Positions 43,589 to 54,009 of a stretch of 64,000 bases of DNA are shown one piece after another. Numbering within the stretch: position 1 is the stretch's first letter; the number at the start of each line of letters is the position of its first letter. Below the pieces are notes generated by a model. That model did not search any database. It was not told the DNA's origin and was given only the letters and a program-made list of their open reading frames with translations. The DNA is from JBFHFS01 sp041583495 (lineage in GTDB: Bacteria > Bacteroidota > Bacteroidia > Bacteroidales > Marinilabiliaceae), in assembly GCA_041583495.1 (NCBI GenBank), contig JBFHFS010000010.1:1-64000 (forward strand), in the 5' to 3' direction. Both the position numbers and the translations under genes were made by a program.

Positions 43589-43729
43589 AGACCCTGTTAT
43601 TTTTAATTTCTCACAAAATTAGCCTTTGTGGTATTAGAATATATTAAAAGTGCTCTTTTATTTTAGTATTTAATAGCAAAAAAGGGAAAACTTCCATTTT
43701 ATAACTTCAATCGACATATAAAAAATAAC

Positions 43730-43737
43730 TACATTTG
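43730..43737 (+). promoter_or_regulatory. -7 promoter box for the ECF sigma gene
   Basis: TACATTTG matches TAnnTTTG and lies 16 bases before the ATG. A -33 box is not evident. Confidence 0.45.
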
Positions 43738-43753
43738 TATTCATTATTTAACA

Positions 43754-44317
43754 ATGCACCCTATCGATAAAAAAATAAAGCTCATAGCGGAAGGTAGTAC
43801 TAAAACATTTAAAGAATTTTATGACCGCCTTTTCCCTTCATTAGCCTTTTTTTCCATTCAATTGGTAAAAGATAGGGATGAAGCGAGTGATATTGTGCAG
43901 GAAGCATTTTTGCTATACTGGAACAGGCGAAATGAGTTTGAAAATTTGGAGGGCGTAAAAGTCTTTTTGTATACAGTCATAAAAAACTCCGGACTTAATT
44001 ACCTCCGTTCAAAAAAAGTACACTCCAGACATCTTGCGTATATTGAAAATAACGAAAGCCATTTTTTTAAAAATTCAATAATTGAAGAAGAAACCATTTC
44101 AATAATTAAAACCGCCCTTACTTATCTGCCCCCCCAAACAAAAAACATCATAGAATTAAGTATGCAGGGTGCTAAAAATATGGATATTGCTGAAACCCTC
44201 GGTGTTTCCATTAATACTGTTAAAACCCTTAAGCTTCGGGCCTATAAGCTTCTGCGTGAAAAATTGAAAAATCACGTTTATGCTCTTTTCTTACTATCCG
44301 ATTTATTGCTTAGGTAA
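43754..44317 (+). CDS. ECF RNA polymerase sigma factor (FecI/SusC-linked type)
   Basis: A 187-residue sigma-70 family protein with region 2 (about 25-90, with RDEASDIVQEAFLLYW) and region 4 (about 125-175, ending SINTVKTLKLRAYKLLREKL). It matches the ECF group that controls SusC/SusD loci via a FecR anti-sigma. That anti-sigma gene is 800 bases downstream, separated by a repeat-rich gap; they are normally adjacent. The target operon is most likely the SusC/SusD genes that follow. Confidence 0.92.
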   Translation: MHPIDKKIKLIAEGSTKTFKEFYDRLFPSLAFFSIQLVKDRDEASDIVQEAFLLYWNRRNEFENLEGVKVFLYTVIKNSGLNYLRSKKVHSRHLAYIENNESHFFKNSIIEEETISIIKTALTYLPPQTKNIIELSMQGAKNMDIAETLGVSINTVKTLKLRAYKLLREKLKNHVYALFLLSDLLLR

Positions 44318-45124
44318 ATCGATTAAAAGGTTTTAATGATGGGCTCCCCATAAATACTGAGCTTTGAAAATCTCTTTTTATTGCTGATGCGTTTGATTTC
44401 AACATTAATCTTGCCACCGAGTGGCACAATATGAATAACCGTGGGTGCAAACCCACGGTAGACTACAACCTGAATGTCACAGCCCTTAAGGGGCTGAATA
44501 TTAAACTTGTTTGTCGGGTTAATTATTCAACCCCTGGGGTTGCTAGAGCGTTTTCATGTCTTTTACCGTGGGTTGCACCCATGGTTATTCAAAGTAAAAC
44601 CCCTTCGGGGTAAATATATCAATTCAAATCAAAAAATCAACGAGCACTTATATATGGCTTATTATCAAAAACATGAAAACACATTTTTCAAGTTAATGCA
44701 TCATCCGTATTTTCTTCTAATCAACAATGAATTAACAGGGTGTTGTTTGTTCATTACAGTGCCCAATGTTCTTCTGTCTGCGTTTGTGACGTTGTTGTAA
44801 TGTCTCCAACATCATTTCATCTGCCATTTAACCTTGAGTAGGACAAACCAATCTGTTGTCCACCCGGGTTACCTGTTGATGGTTGCCCAAACAGCCAAAA
44901 ACTGTTTTTCGCTCCTTTTTTTATTGCTGCGTCGGTTTATGTATTTGGAAACGAGTTTGATGCACAAAGAATAAGCTTGTTGACAAATGCCTCAACACCT
45001 GGGGATCGTTTTTAAATCTTTTAAGGAAAAACCAATCCGTAAAAAAAATTACTGACTTATGTCACCCATTTTTTACTTGAGCGTTATTTATAATAAAGTG
45101 AAACACTTTAAAGGTTAAGATTTA
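44318..45124. other. 807-bp region between the sigma and anti-sigma genes
   Basis: Holds the palindrome mosaic at 44410-44612 and then about 500 bases without a recognised gene. Two short plus-strand frames (44431-44613 and 44507-44800) arise from the palindromes and are not called. An open stretch of about 60 codons ends at the TAA near 45015 (GNEFDAQRISLLTNAS region); it has no start codon in a good position and could be a gene remnant. Confidence 0.5.
44410..44612. repeat. Mosaic of six short palindromes
   Basis: In order: TGCCAC-CGA-GTGGCA (44412-44426), ACCGTGGGT-GCAA-ACCCACGGT (44438-44459), CAGCCC-TTAAG-GGGCTG (44480-44496), CAACCCC-TGGGGTTG (44528-44542), ACCGTGGGTTGCACCCATGGT (44565-44585) and ACCCC-TTCG-GGGT (44599-44611). 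Unit 5 is a near-inverted partner of unit 2. The chain is a typical interspersed repeat of Bacteroidota. Confidence 0.75.
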
Positions 45125-46309
45125 ATGAAAACATATTTAAAGATTAGTAAGCTTCTGGTAGGCAAGCTTTCTAATGATTTGACCGTTGAGGAAAACAAAA
45201 TAATTGAGCAGTGGCTTAAAGAAGATCCTTCCAATCAAATCCTCTTTGAGAAAATTCGGAATAAAAAAGAGTGGGATAAAAGAGAAGAAAGAATCAATCT
45301 GCTGGATAAGGAGCTTATCTGGAAAAATATTCATGACCAAATCCGTCCGGAAAGAACAAAACCTGTTTTCCCTTTTAGATCAGTCATGAAGTATGCGGCC
45401 GCCATTTTAATCCCTGTAGCAATGGTTTATGGAGGATGGAATTTGTATAAGTATATCCAGCGCGATATTAATAGTCCCATTGTGCAAATAAAACCAGGAG
45501 CCTCCAAAGCCCAGTTAATATATGGAAATCAAATTATCGAGCTGGGTGAAAGGGATACCATCCTTAATACCACTAATAATAGTGTAGCGGTTGAAATAAA
45601 TTCGGGAGGAATAAAGTACAAAAAGGATATAAGTGATAGCAAGGCTGCAGAATTACACACCATCAGAATACCCAGGGGGGGAGAATATTTCCTCACTCTT
45701 TCGGATGGAACAAAGGTGTGGCTAAATTCTGATACCGAAATCAAATATCCTTCTGTTTTTATCGAAAAGGAACGTAACGTATTTATTCGGGGAGAAGCCT
45801 ATTTTGAGGTGGCAAAGGATAGTAAACACCCTTTCATCGTGCATGCAACTGGCTTGGATATACAGGTATTAGGGACTAAGTTTAATATTTCTGCCTATTC
45901 CGATGATGATTTTGTTCATGCCACTTTGGTGGAAGGAAAAGTCTTCGCGGTTGAGCAAATAAGTGGCTCAAAACAATCTGCAATCCTGGAGCCCTCACAG
46001 CAGGCCTTTATTGGTAAAAATGGCGATCCGGAATTAGTGGTTCAAACCGTGGATACCGATATCTACACTTCCTGGGTTGAGGGTAAGTATATTTTTAGGG
46101 CAGAGCCTTTAGATCAGATTCTTAAAAAACTGAGTCGCTGGTATGATGTGGAAATATTCTATGAAAATGCCGCAGTCAAACAATACACCTTCTCAGGTAT
46201 TCTCCCTCGTTTTAAAAATTGTGAAACCTTTTTAAGGGTAATGGAAAAAACGAATAGTGTGAAGTTTGAATATACTGAAAATGTCCTGGTAGTAAAAAGT
46301 GTAAAATAA
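45125..46309 (+). CDS. FecR-family anti-sigma factor
   Basis: A 394-residue inner-membrane regulator. The N-terminal cytosolic part (about 1-85) binds the sigma factor, one membrane helix lies at about 88-108, and the periplasmic part has the FecR domain (IRIPRGGEYFLTLSDGTKVWLNS near 180-202) and a C-terminal DUF4974 (about 325-394, with LDQILKKLSRWYDVEIFYE). This DUF4974/FecR plan is the usual anti-sigma of SusC loci. It senses the TonB-protein state by contact with its STN domain, which SusC here carries. Confidence 0.92.
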   Translation: MKTYLKISKLLVGKLSNDLTVEENKIIEQWLKEDPSNQILFEKIRNKKEWDKREERINLLDKELIWKNIHDQIRPERTKPVFPFRSVMKYAAAILIPVAMVYGGWNLYKYIQRDINSPIVQIKPGASKAQLIYGNQIIELGERDTILNTTNNSVAVEINSGGIKYKKDISDSKAAELHTIRIPRGGEYFLTLSDGTKVWLNSDTEIKYPSVFIEKERNVFIRGEAYFEVAKDSKHPFIVHATGLDIQVLGTKFNISAYSDDDFVHATLVEGKVFAVEQISGSKQSAILEPSQQAFIGKNGDPELVVQTVDTDIYTSWVEGKYIFRAEPLDQILKKLSRWYDVEIFYENAAVKQYTFSGILPRFKNCETFLRVMEKTNSVKFEYTENVLVVKSVK

Positions 46310-46385
46310 AAAACGGATTGGGCGGTAGCCTATTCCCGAATACAAGGAACAGCTGTTTTTATGTGTAATTAATAAGGCCAAAATT

Positions 46386-49300
46386 ATGAGAGAAAAATCA
46401 GGTAAACGGTTTCTCGTTTATTATTATGCGAAGTCTAAAAGAATTTTAATTATGGGGAATTTATTTCTTTTCTTGGCGTTCATGAACATTCAGGTTCAGG
46501 CCAGGGTGTTAGATTTAAAGCTGGTAAGTATGAGCCTGCAGGATGCCTCGCTTTATGAAATGCTCAAATCCATTGAACAGCAAACAGGATTTGGCTTTTT
46601 GTACAGCGAATCAGAAATTGATATTACGGAAAAAGTTAGCGTAAATGCTCAAAATAAGCCAATTGGAGACTTGCTTAGCGAGGTGTTGCCCAGATTAGGT
46701 TTAGATTTTGAAATTGACGAATTGGTGATTATTTTAAAAGCCCGGACAGAAAAGGAGGGAGCGGTCAGGGAGCAGCAGCAGGTCGTGGAGGATCCCATTC
46801 GGATTACAGGTCGAATAACAGATAAAGATGGCCTCCCATTACCCGGGGCTACCATTATTGATTTGAAATCTAAAAGGGGAGTAATATCCAATGCGGATGG
46901 CAATTACTCTATTCCTGTTCCTGATTCAACCTCTGTTTTAAGAATTAGTTTCGTGGGGTTCGAAACCCGGGAAATTACTGTTGGCACTCAAACCACCATT
47001 AATATTCAAATGCAAACTTCTGCCGCTGAGCTTGGTGAAGTGGTGGTAACCGGGATTGTGCAAATTAATAAAGCAAGCTTTACCGGTACAGCTACAATTG
47101 TTAAAGCTGAAGAATTATTAGCAATGGGTTCTGATAATGTAATTAAAAGCCTGGTTTTATTAGACCCCTCTTTAAATATTACGGAGAATAATGTATTGGG
47201 ATCCAATCCAAACGCTTTACCCGAGATCAGATTAAGAGGTGAAGCCATTTTAAATGTACCCGGTACAGCGCTCGACGAAACAAGCTTGACCGGAGACCCC
47301 AATCAGCCTGTGTTTATTATGGATGACTTTGAAACGACCCTTGAAAAGGTAATTGATATGGATATGAACCGGATTGAGTCTGTCACCATCTTAAAGGATG
47401 CGGCTGCAACAGCAATGTATGGGTCAAGAGCTGCAAACGGTGTGATCGTCATTCAAACCAAACAACCGGAAGAAGGGAAATTAAAGGTTAGTTATAACTT
47501 AAATATGGACTTTAGTTTTCCGGATCTTGGGTCTTATGACTTGTTAAACGCAAAAGAACTATTTAATCTCCAGAAAGATCTGAATTTATACGATTATTTT
47601 CATGAAGCCGATAATGGCGTGCATAAAGTAACAGCCATCGAAAGATATATTGCTCAGGGTGTCAATACCGACTGGCTGGCACAACCAACCCGAAATGCAG
47701 TGGGTCAAAAACACTCATTGAATTTGATGGGTGGAGATAAGTACATGAGGTATATGTTGGATGTGAACTACAGTGATAAACCCGGTGTTATAAAGGAATC
47801 AGGACGTAAAAATACGGGTATTGCCTTAACGCTTAATTATAATTTAAATGATCAACTTATTTTTAGAAACAGATTATCTGTGGATAAAAATAATTCCCAA
47901 AATTCGCCTTATGGTTCATTTGATTATTATACAAAAATGCCCCCGTTTTTACCAATAAAAAATGCGAATGGCCAGCTCATTGAGCGTTATGTTATTCCGG
48001 TATACGATACGGATGAGATTAGGTACTTTCCTCAGTATAATCCTGTATATGAGGCAGGTGTAGGCAATTCTGACAAGTCGGAATATACCGACATAAACAA
48101 TGACTTCTCATTGGAATGGAGAATCACATCCGCTTTAAAATTAAAAGCAAATTTATCTTATACCCGGAAAAATACTAAAACCAAAGAATTTTCTTCGCCC
48201 GACTCCTATAAGTATTGGAGCGTAGGGGATCCTGAAGAAAGAGGATTTTACAGCTATTATGATGTAAGTTTAGAATCTTATTATGGGAACGCTGTATTAA
48301 ACTATATGAAAGAAATTAACAGGCATTTTATTAATGCCTCTGTGGCCTATAATATTTCCAGCTCAATGTCTGAATTACTTGGCTTTCAAGCACAAGGGTT
48401 TGCTGCCAGGAAATTTGATAATCCGGCCTATGCCAATAGTTATGCCATCGGTGAATATCCACTTTCCTCTGAACAGACTGTTCGTTTAATTGGTGGCCTG
48501 GCTAGTGTAAACTATTCTTATGATAACAGATTTCTTTCTGATTTTACCTATCGCTTGGACGGATCTTCTCAATTTGGTTCTAATGACAAAACGGCCGGAT
48601 TCTATAGTGTGGGTTTAGGCTGGAATATTCATAATGAGAAGTTCTTAAAAAACAACCCTGTCATTAGCTTGTTCAAAATTAAAGGAACTTATGGAGAAAC
48701 AGGCTCGGTTAACTTTTCTGCTTACCAGGCTAAGGATGTATTACAGTATTATAAGGATGTGAGATATCTTGGCGGGCTGGGGACTTATCTTTCGGCTTTG
48801 GGTAACGAAAATCTTAGCTGGCAAACCACAACAACGCTGGACCTGGGAGTCGATTTTGGTTTCTTTTCGAATAAATTATCAGGATCTTTTAACTATTACG
48901 ATAAGAATACGAGTGATATGATTATGGATATCACCACTCCGCCCTCCATAGGATTTGATTCATTTAAAGAAAATCTTGGAGAGATGGAAAATATAGGCTT
49001 TGAGTTCGCTCTTCGTGCCAAACTGATTGATAGAACTAAACTTAAGTGGAATGTCTATCTGTCCGGCTACCAGAACAAATCAAAAATTCTCGGGATTGGG
49101 AATTCTCTTAAATTCTATAATGAGTTAAGTAATCAATCAGGTTTAACAGATGCCGAAATACAGGCATACGAAGAGACCTATGGTTCGGCCGATGATCTTA
49201 TCAAGGAAACTTCACACAACTTCTACGTTCGATTTGAGGAAGGTGAATCCAATACCGCCATCTATGCGGTCCAATCATTGGGTATTGACCCAATGACAGG

Positions 49301-49844
49301 TATGGAAATTTTCCTTTCTAAGGATGGTACACCCACTTTTGACTGGGATGCCCAGGATAAAGTAATTGTGGGGGATACAGAACCTAAACTCAGAGGAAAC
49401 TTTGGCACCAATGTCGCTTATGGTCCGTTTGAAATGGGTTTGACTTTTTCGTATAGTACTGGTGGGCAACAGTATAATTACACCCTGGTGGAGAAAGTTG
49501 AAAACTCAAATAAGTACTACAATGTGGACAGAAGAGTGTTGGAAGAAACCTGGATGGAACCCGGTGATATCGTTAAATACAAAAATAATGTACTTAGCTG
49601 GGGCCGTATGAGCTATACCCCCGCCAGTGATCGATTTGTTCAGGACTATAGTTATGTAAGGTTAAGCTCTGCCAATATGAATTACTATTTGCCAGAACGG
49701 TTTTACGATAAATTAGGCATGGAATCACTGCGACTTTCGTTTAATATGAGTGACGTTTTTAACTGGTCGACGGTTAAGATGGAGCGTGGGACTTCTTACC
49801 CCTATGCCCGCTCTTTCACTTTAGGATTACGTGCTAACTTTTAA
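46386..49844 (+). CDS. SusC/RagA-family TonB-linked outer-membrane protein with STN domain
   Basis: A 1152-residue importer. A signal segment (about 18-38) is followed by an STN domain (about 50-115), which signals to FecR, a CarboxypepD-reg-like domain (about 135-215, with ITGRITDKDGLPLPGATI), the plug (about 220-345, VVVTG... and SVTILKDAAATAMYGSRAANG) and the barrel ending LRANF. It works with SusD to import a large ligand. The presence of STN and of DUF4974 in FecR fits a trans-envelope sigma circuit. Confidence 0.95.
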   Translation: MREKSGKRFLVYYYAKSKRILIMGNLFLFLAFMNIQVQARVLDLKLVSMSLQDASLYEMLKSIEQQTGFGFLYSESEIDITEKVSVNAQNKPIGDLLSEVLPRLGLDFEIDELVIILKARTEKEGAVREQQQVVEDPIRITGRITDKDGLPLPGATIIDLKSKRGVISNADGNYSIPVPDSTSVLRISFVGFETREITVGTQTTINIQMQTSAAELGEVVVTGIVQINKASFTGTATIVKAEELLAMGSDNVIKSLVLLDPSLNITENNVLGSNPNALPEIRLRGEAILNVPGTALDETSLTGDPNQPVFIMDDFETTLEKVIDMDMNRIESVTILKDAAATAMYGSRAANGVIVIQTKQPEEGKLKVSYNLNMDFSFPDLGSYDLLNAKELFNLQKDLNLYDYFHEADNGVHKVTAIERYIAQGVNTDWLAQPTRNAVGQKHSLNLMGGDKYMRYMLDVNYSDKPGVIKESGRKNTGIALTLNYNLNDQLIFRNRLSVDKNNSQNSPYGSFDYYTKMPPFLPIKNANGQLIERYVIPVYDTDEIRYFPQYNPVYEAGVGNSDKSEYTDINNDFSLEWRITSALKLKANLSYTRKNTKTKEFSSPDSYKYWSVGDPEERGFYSYYDVSLESYYGNAVLNYMKEINRHFINASVAYNISSSMSELLGFQAQGFAARKFDNPAYANSYAIGEYPLSSEQTVRLIGGLASVNYSYDNRFLSDFTYRLDGSSQFGSNDKTAGFYSVGLGWNIHNEKFLKNNPVISLFKIKGTYGETGSVNFSAYQAKDVLQYYKDVRYLGGLGTYLSALGNENLSWQTTTTLDLGVDFGFFSNKLSGSFNYYDKNTSDMIMDITTPPSIGFDSFKENLGEMENIGFEFALRAKLIDRTKLKWNVYLSGYQNKSKILGIGNSLKFYNELSNQSGLTDAEIQAYEETYGSADDLIKETSHNFYVRFEEGESNTAIYAVQSLGIDPMTGMEIFLSKDGTPTFDWDAQDKVIVGDTEPKLRGNFGTNVAYGPFEMGLTFSYSTGGQQYNYTLVEKVENSNKYYNVDRRVLEETWMEPGDIVKYKNNVLSWGRMSYTPASDRFVQDYSYVRLSSANMNYYLPERFYDKLGMESLRLSFNMSDVFNWSTVKMERGTSYPYARSFTLGLRANF

Positions 49845-49855
49845 ACTTTAGAAAG

Positions 49856-51346
49856 ATGAAAAATAAATTATTAATTATACTAATCGTACTAAGCCAGTCC
49901 TTCTTTGGATGCAGTGAATGGTTGGATGTAGCCCCTGAAACAGATATCGATTTGAAAGATCAGATAACCTCAGCGGATGGTTTTAAAGAGATGCTCAATG
50001 GCGTTTATCTTTCATTAGCAAGTGAAAGTCTGTATGGGCACCACCTAATATATGGAGCGTTGGAACAAGCAGCACAAAGCCATATTGGTTCCACAACCTA
50101 TTTCCCGATAGGGGAGTTCAATTATGAATCAACGGTGGCCCGATCGACTATTGATGCTATCTGGAGTAACCTTTATAATGCAATTGCCAATGATAATTTA
50201 ATATTGGATAATATTGATGCTAAGGCTGAATTATTCCATGCAGATGATTTTTCTTTGATAAAGGCTGAAGCATTTGCTCTTAGAGCATTTGTTCACTTTG
50301 ATCTTTTAAGGATGTTTGGGGATGCTTATATAGACGGGACCAATGAAGATCCGCAAATTCCTTACGTCACAAAATATGAAAGAGCAAGATATCCTCATCT
50401 TCCTATGGCAGACGTGTTTGAGAAAATACTGGCTGACCTGGATGCAGCAGAAACGTTGCTTGAAGAAGCTGATCCATTGGTGGGTAGCTACAAGGGTAGT
50501 TTATTTGAACCTTCTGAACGTAAGTATCATCTGAACTACTATGCTGTTTTAGCCCTGAAAGCAAGAGTCTATATCACTATGAAAGACAAGGCAAATGCAT
50601 TAGTTTATGCCGAAAAAGTTATAAATGAGTTCGATTGGAATTGGGTATCTCCCGACCGCTTAAATGGAAGTGATGATGAAAAGGATCTTCTGTTTGTTGA
50701 TGAGCTGGTAGCTGCATTGAATGTGTCAAAACTGGATGATTATTATACCACATACTTTGGAGAGTATGATAATCAATATCATACCGCAACTTCAAGTGCT
50801 AATTATGCAGATATTGTATTTGAGAAATCCATTGCTCCGAGATTATGGTTTCAATCCCCCACGCCGGGCCCAGGTGGAAATGACTGGAGATATTTACATT
50901 TGATGAAACTGGGTCAAATGGGTTTTAGATCCGTCTCTATTAAATATGATCAGGACATCCCCATACGTAAATATTATTCTGACGAAGGTTGGGTTACTTT
51001 TATTCAACACAGAACGGTTCCCTTAATCAGAATTACTGAATTAATGTTAATTGCTGCAGAAGCCAGCATCGATTCAGATATTGATAAAGCCACACAATAT
51101 GTTAATACCATCAAAGAGAAAAGAGATGTTGAATTGACGGATATTTCCGGAGATGTTTTGGGGGCTATCGTAAAAGAATTACGTAAGGAAACTTACCTGG
51201 AGGGGCAAACTTTTTATATGTATAAACGCCTGCAACTCTTAAGTATACCAACAATGGGTACAAGATGGTTTAGAGCAGTAACACCTGATAATTATATTTT
51301 CCCCATGCCTGACAATGAGGTGGAATTTGGAAATATTTCTGAATAA
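49856..51346 (+). CDS. SusD/RagB-family outer-membrane lipoprotein
   Basis: A 496-residue surface lipoprotein. The leader has the lipobox SFFGC (Cys19) and the following SEWLDVAPET is the classic start of a SusD fold; helical TPR-like parts and a C-terminal FPMPDNEVEFG motif follow. It is the ligand-capturing lid of the SusC channel, 11 bases after the SusC gene. Substrate is unknown: no glycosidase or polysaccharide lyase lies in the locus. Confidence 0.94.
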   Translation: MKNKLLIILIVLSQSFFGCSEWLDVAPETDIDLKDQITSADGFKEMLNGVYLSLASESLYGHHLIYGALEQAAQSHIGSTTYFPIGEFNYESTVARSTIDAIWSNLYNAIANDNLILDNIDAKAELFHADDFSLIKAEAFALRAFVHFDLLRMFGDAYIDGTNEDPQIPYVTKYERARYPHLPMADVFEKILADLDAAETLLEEADPLVGSYKGSLFEPSERKYHLNYYAVLALKARVYITMKDKANALVYAEKVINEFDWNWVSPDRLNGSDDEKDLLFVDELVAALNVSKLDDYYTTYFGEYDNQYHTATSSANYADIVFEKSIAPRLWFQSPTPGPGGNDWRYLHLMKLGQMGFRSVSIKYDQDIPIRKYYSDEGWVTFIQHRTVPLIRITELMLIAAEASIDSDIDKATQYVNTIKEKRDVELTDISGDVLGAIVKELRKETYLEGQTFYMYKRLQLLSIPTMGTRWFRAVTPDNYIFPMPDNEVEFGNISE

Positions 51347-51395
51347 TTAATTTGATAGAGAAATGACCAAAAAATTATTGTTTAAATAAAACATT

Positions 51396-52172
51396 ATGAA
51401 GACAAAAAATAGTTCTATAATACTTCTACTTTTGGTATTCGTGCTTTCTTGTTCGAAAGACGAGATTACCGAATACAGAGGCGTTAATTATGTTTATTTT
51501 GAAGATGAGGTTAATGATGAAGGTGAATATCCCTCGAAATACTTTACCTTCTTATTTGAGGATGAATCTACCACAGAGAAATTAATTGAAATTCCCGTCT
51601 TGGTATCCGGTGCAATGTCTGATATTGATCGCTTGTTTAAGGTAGAAATTATTGATACGTTAACAACTGCGGTTGAAAATACACATTATGTGATGGATCC
51701 TGATATGCAGCTAGTTGGCAATAATTCTACAGGTGGAAACCTTATCGTTAGGATACTGAGAACTGCGGATATGAAAGATACAGAATATACTTTAGGGTTA
51801 AAAGTTGTGGCAAATGACAATTTTACGCCGGCTTTTAGCCAGGTATATGTTTTGCGTTTTAGTGATTTCCTTGCACAACCTGATTGGTGGTATCCCTGGA
51901 CCAGGTACGCAGGCCTTAACGGTTCATATCCATATATTGGGGAGTTTACTGTTACTAAGTGTTTGTTATGGATGGAATACAATGGTGTAATGGATGGTAC
52001 GAATCCAATTGCCCAACATATTAGTCGGTTTAACCCTTCTGTGGGCGAATGGCAGTATAATGATGCACCTGTAGATGCGATTATATTTGGCTTTAGAAAA
52101 TGGTTGGAAAATCATCCGGATGCTCCTTTATATGATGAAAATGGGGATTTAGTTGTAAATACACTTGACTAA
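51396..52172 (+). CDS. DUF4843 lipoprotein
   Basis: A 258-residue lipoprotein with lipobox VLSC (Cys19). The mature part begins SKDEITEYRGVNYVYFED, typical of DUF4843. Members occur in SusC/SusD loci that also have a PKD-like lipoprotein, as here. They probably sit on the surface next to SusC/SusD. Their role is not established. Confidence 0.82.
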   Translation: MKTKNSSIILLLLVFVLSCSKDEITEYRGVNYVYFEDEVNDEGEYPSKYFTFLFEDESTTEKLIEIPVLVSGAMSDIDRLFKVEIIDTLTTAVENTHYVMDPDMQLVGNNSTGGNLIVRILRTADMKDTEYTLGLKVVANDNFTPAFSQVYVLRFSDFLAQPDWWYPWTRYAGLNGSYPYIGEFTVTKCLLWMEYNGVMDGTNPIAQHISRFNPSVGEWQYNDAPVDAIIFGFRKWLENHPDAPLYDENGDLVVNTLD

Positions 52173-52183
52173 AAAATGACAAA

Positions 52184-53611
52184 ATGAGAGTAGCAAATAA
52201 AATAATATATGGTTTGTTAATCGGGTCCCTTATGGTATCCTGTGTAAAGGATGACGGAGAATACGATTATCTTCAACTGGAAGGAGTCGATTTTTCAAAC
52301 ATGCCCACAGAACAAAATGCAATTATTGGGACCGACCTGGTTATTAATGGGGATATTATAACTGAAATTCCGGAAAATGACCGGGCTTATGCCTGGTATA
52401 TTCCCGCGTATGCTGGTGGTAGCTGGGGCGCAGATACCCTAAGCAGGGAAAAAGATTTGAATGTAGTCACTTCCTTTGATCCTGGTTCGCAAAATCTGAT
52501 ATTTTCAGTTTATGACAAAAAGCATGATGTCAGATATAATAAAGCGATAAATTTGAATGTGGTAACTCCATTTAGTCAGGGGTGGGCTATTCTGAAAGAA
52601 AAAGATGGGGCCACCGAGTTTGATTTTATTTCCGAGATTACCGGGAATCATGTTGTAGATGTTTTTGAGAATGTTGCCAAGGTTAACCTAACAGGAACTC
52701 CTCTTAATATAGGGTTTAATTGGAGTACAACTCTTGGATGGAATCAAATGTTTGTTTGTACAAGTGAAGGAGGGGCCTATTTTGATGGGGTTGCCATGCA
52801 GTTGGATACTTATATTTTAGATCGGTTTAATTCAACCAGTGAGATTGAACTGCCATTTACAGCATTTGGAATTGATGATAAGACCGATACCTATGGCTGG
52901 CCTATTTTAGCCGGTGGAAAATTATTCACCAAAAGTGGAAGATATCTTGAAGATGGTTGGTGGGAATTTCCTGCTGATGGGGACTACTATATCACGGATA
53001 AATTTGCATCTTCGCTTGGTCAGGTCGTGTATTTTGATGAAGCACACAGACGATATATGGTGAATGCCAGGAATGGTAATTATATGGATTATTATTTATT
53101 GATTCCTGAAACCACTGCGGATCCCGAAAATGACCTTTTTGATCCTTCAGCCTTAAATATGGATTGTATATGGATGGAGACCGTACGTTCCACCTATCAG
53201 GTGGTATCCGTGCTTAAGGATGATGCAGGGAGTTACTTTCTGCAACGGTTTTCGTCATCTTATTATAAAGCGTTTGATGCTATTGCGCATATTCAGCTCG
53301 AGGCCGGTATGGTAGATGATCAATCACAATTCGTGAATGATAATGTGTACGATTTTACCTATTTCTCTCAGGGCAATAAAATTCATCGTTACAGCAGGGT
53401 GTCAGATATGATTAATCGGGACTACCTGGAAGTATCGGGTGATGTTAAGAAACTGGAAGTACATAAGGAGGGGGGCATTTTAGCTGTGGTCTATGATAGC
53501 CAAACAGGATCAACCATTGAAATCATTGATTTGTTAAATGACGCTACTGTTTTGGGAACTTACGAAATCGATTCTAAAGTGGTAGAAATCGAACACAAAT
53601 TAGATGATTAA
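52184..53611 (+). CDS. PKD-like family lipoprotein
   Basis: A 475-residue lipoprotein with lipobox MVSC (Cys20). The N-terminal part (about 30-125) is a PKD-like beta-sandwich containing AYAWYIP; the rest is beta-rich with internal repeats (WxILKEKDGATEFDFIS and similar) and may form a propeller. It is 11 bases after the DUF4843 gene, so the four genes SusC-SusD-DUF4843-PKD form a unit. Probably a surface component of the uptake system. Confidence 0.8.
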   Translation: MRVANKIIYGLLIGSLMVSCVKDDGEYDYLQLEGVDFSNMPTEQNAIIGTDLVINGDIITEIPENDRAYAWYIPAYAGGSWGADTLSREKDLNVVTSFDPGSQNLIFSVYDKKHDVRYNKAINLNVVTPFSQGWAILKEKDGATEFDFISEITGNHVVDVFENVAKVNLTGTPLNIGFNWSTTLGWNQMFVCTSEGGAYFDGVAMQLDTYILDRFNSTSEIELPFTAFGIDDKTDTYGWPILAGGKLFTKSGRYLEDGWWEFPADGDYYITDKFASSLGQVVYFDEAHRRYMVNARNGNYMDYYLLIPETTADPENDLFDPSALNMDCIWMETVRSTYQVVSVLKDDAGSYFLQRFSSSYYKAFDAIAHIQLEAGMVDDQSQFVNDNVYDFTYFSQGNKIHRYSRVSDMINRDYLEVSGDVKKLEVHKEGGILAVVYDSQTGSTIEIIDLLNDATVLGTYEIDSKVVEIEHKLDD

Positions 53612-54009
53612 GTGACTTTTGTTTTATGTCAAATCCTCCTAAGCTATATGCCTGTATGGCTTAGGAGGATTGTGTGAAAAGACCACATTGGGATGTGCAG
53701 AAGGTACTCTCTGTTCAGGTGTCTTTTGCCTGATTTTTTATGGATTGAAAACGGGTTAATTATCCCGCAATGGCGGGAAAGGGATTATTAAAAGCGAGTT
53801 CCAACGAAAAGAAGTTCTTGCGCATACTTTCAAAATAAATCCCCTGAAGCGGAAAATACTTATAAAGAACAAATATTTATAAACAGATGAAACGAGCCCC
53901 CGGAGGGTCGGGGAGAATAAGGTTCTCGCACAACCTGTCCCGCCATAGCGGGAGGAGGATGACTATTCGGCGAGTTCCATCTGGCCATTAAAAAAACAAA
54001 TTGTAACAG
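53612..54009. other. 398-bp region between the PKD-like and TlpA-like genes
   Basis: Holds the hairpin at 53632-53671, a CCCGC-AATG-GCGGG palindrome near 53764-53777 and the repeat copy at 53881-54012. No gene is seen. Confidence 0.55.
53632..53671 (+). terminator. Perfect 13-bp hairpin after the SusCD unit
   Basis: AATCCTCCTAAGC pairs perfectly with GCTTAGGAGGATT across a 14-base loop. No T-run follows, so it may protect mRNA ends or work with Rho rather than terminate alone. Confidence 0.55.

Noticed and set aside
44431..44800. Two plus-strand frames between the sigma and anti-sigma genes
   Set aside because: Their sequence is set by the palindrome mosaic and they show no domain.
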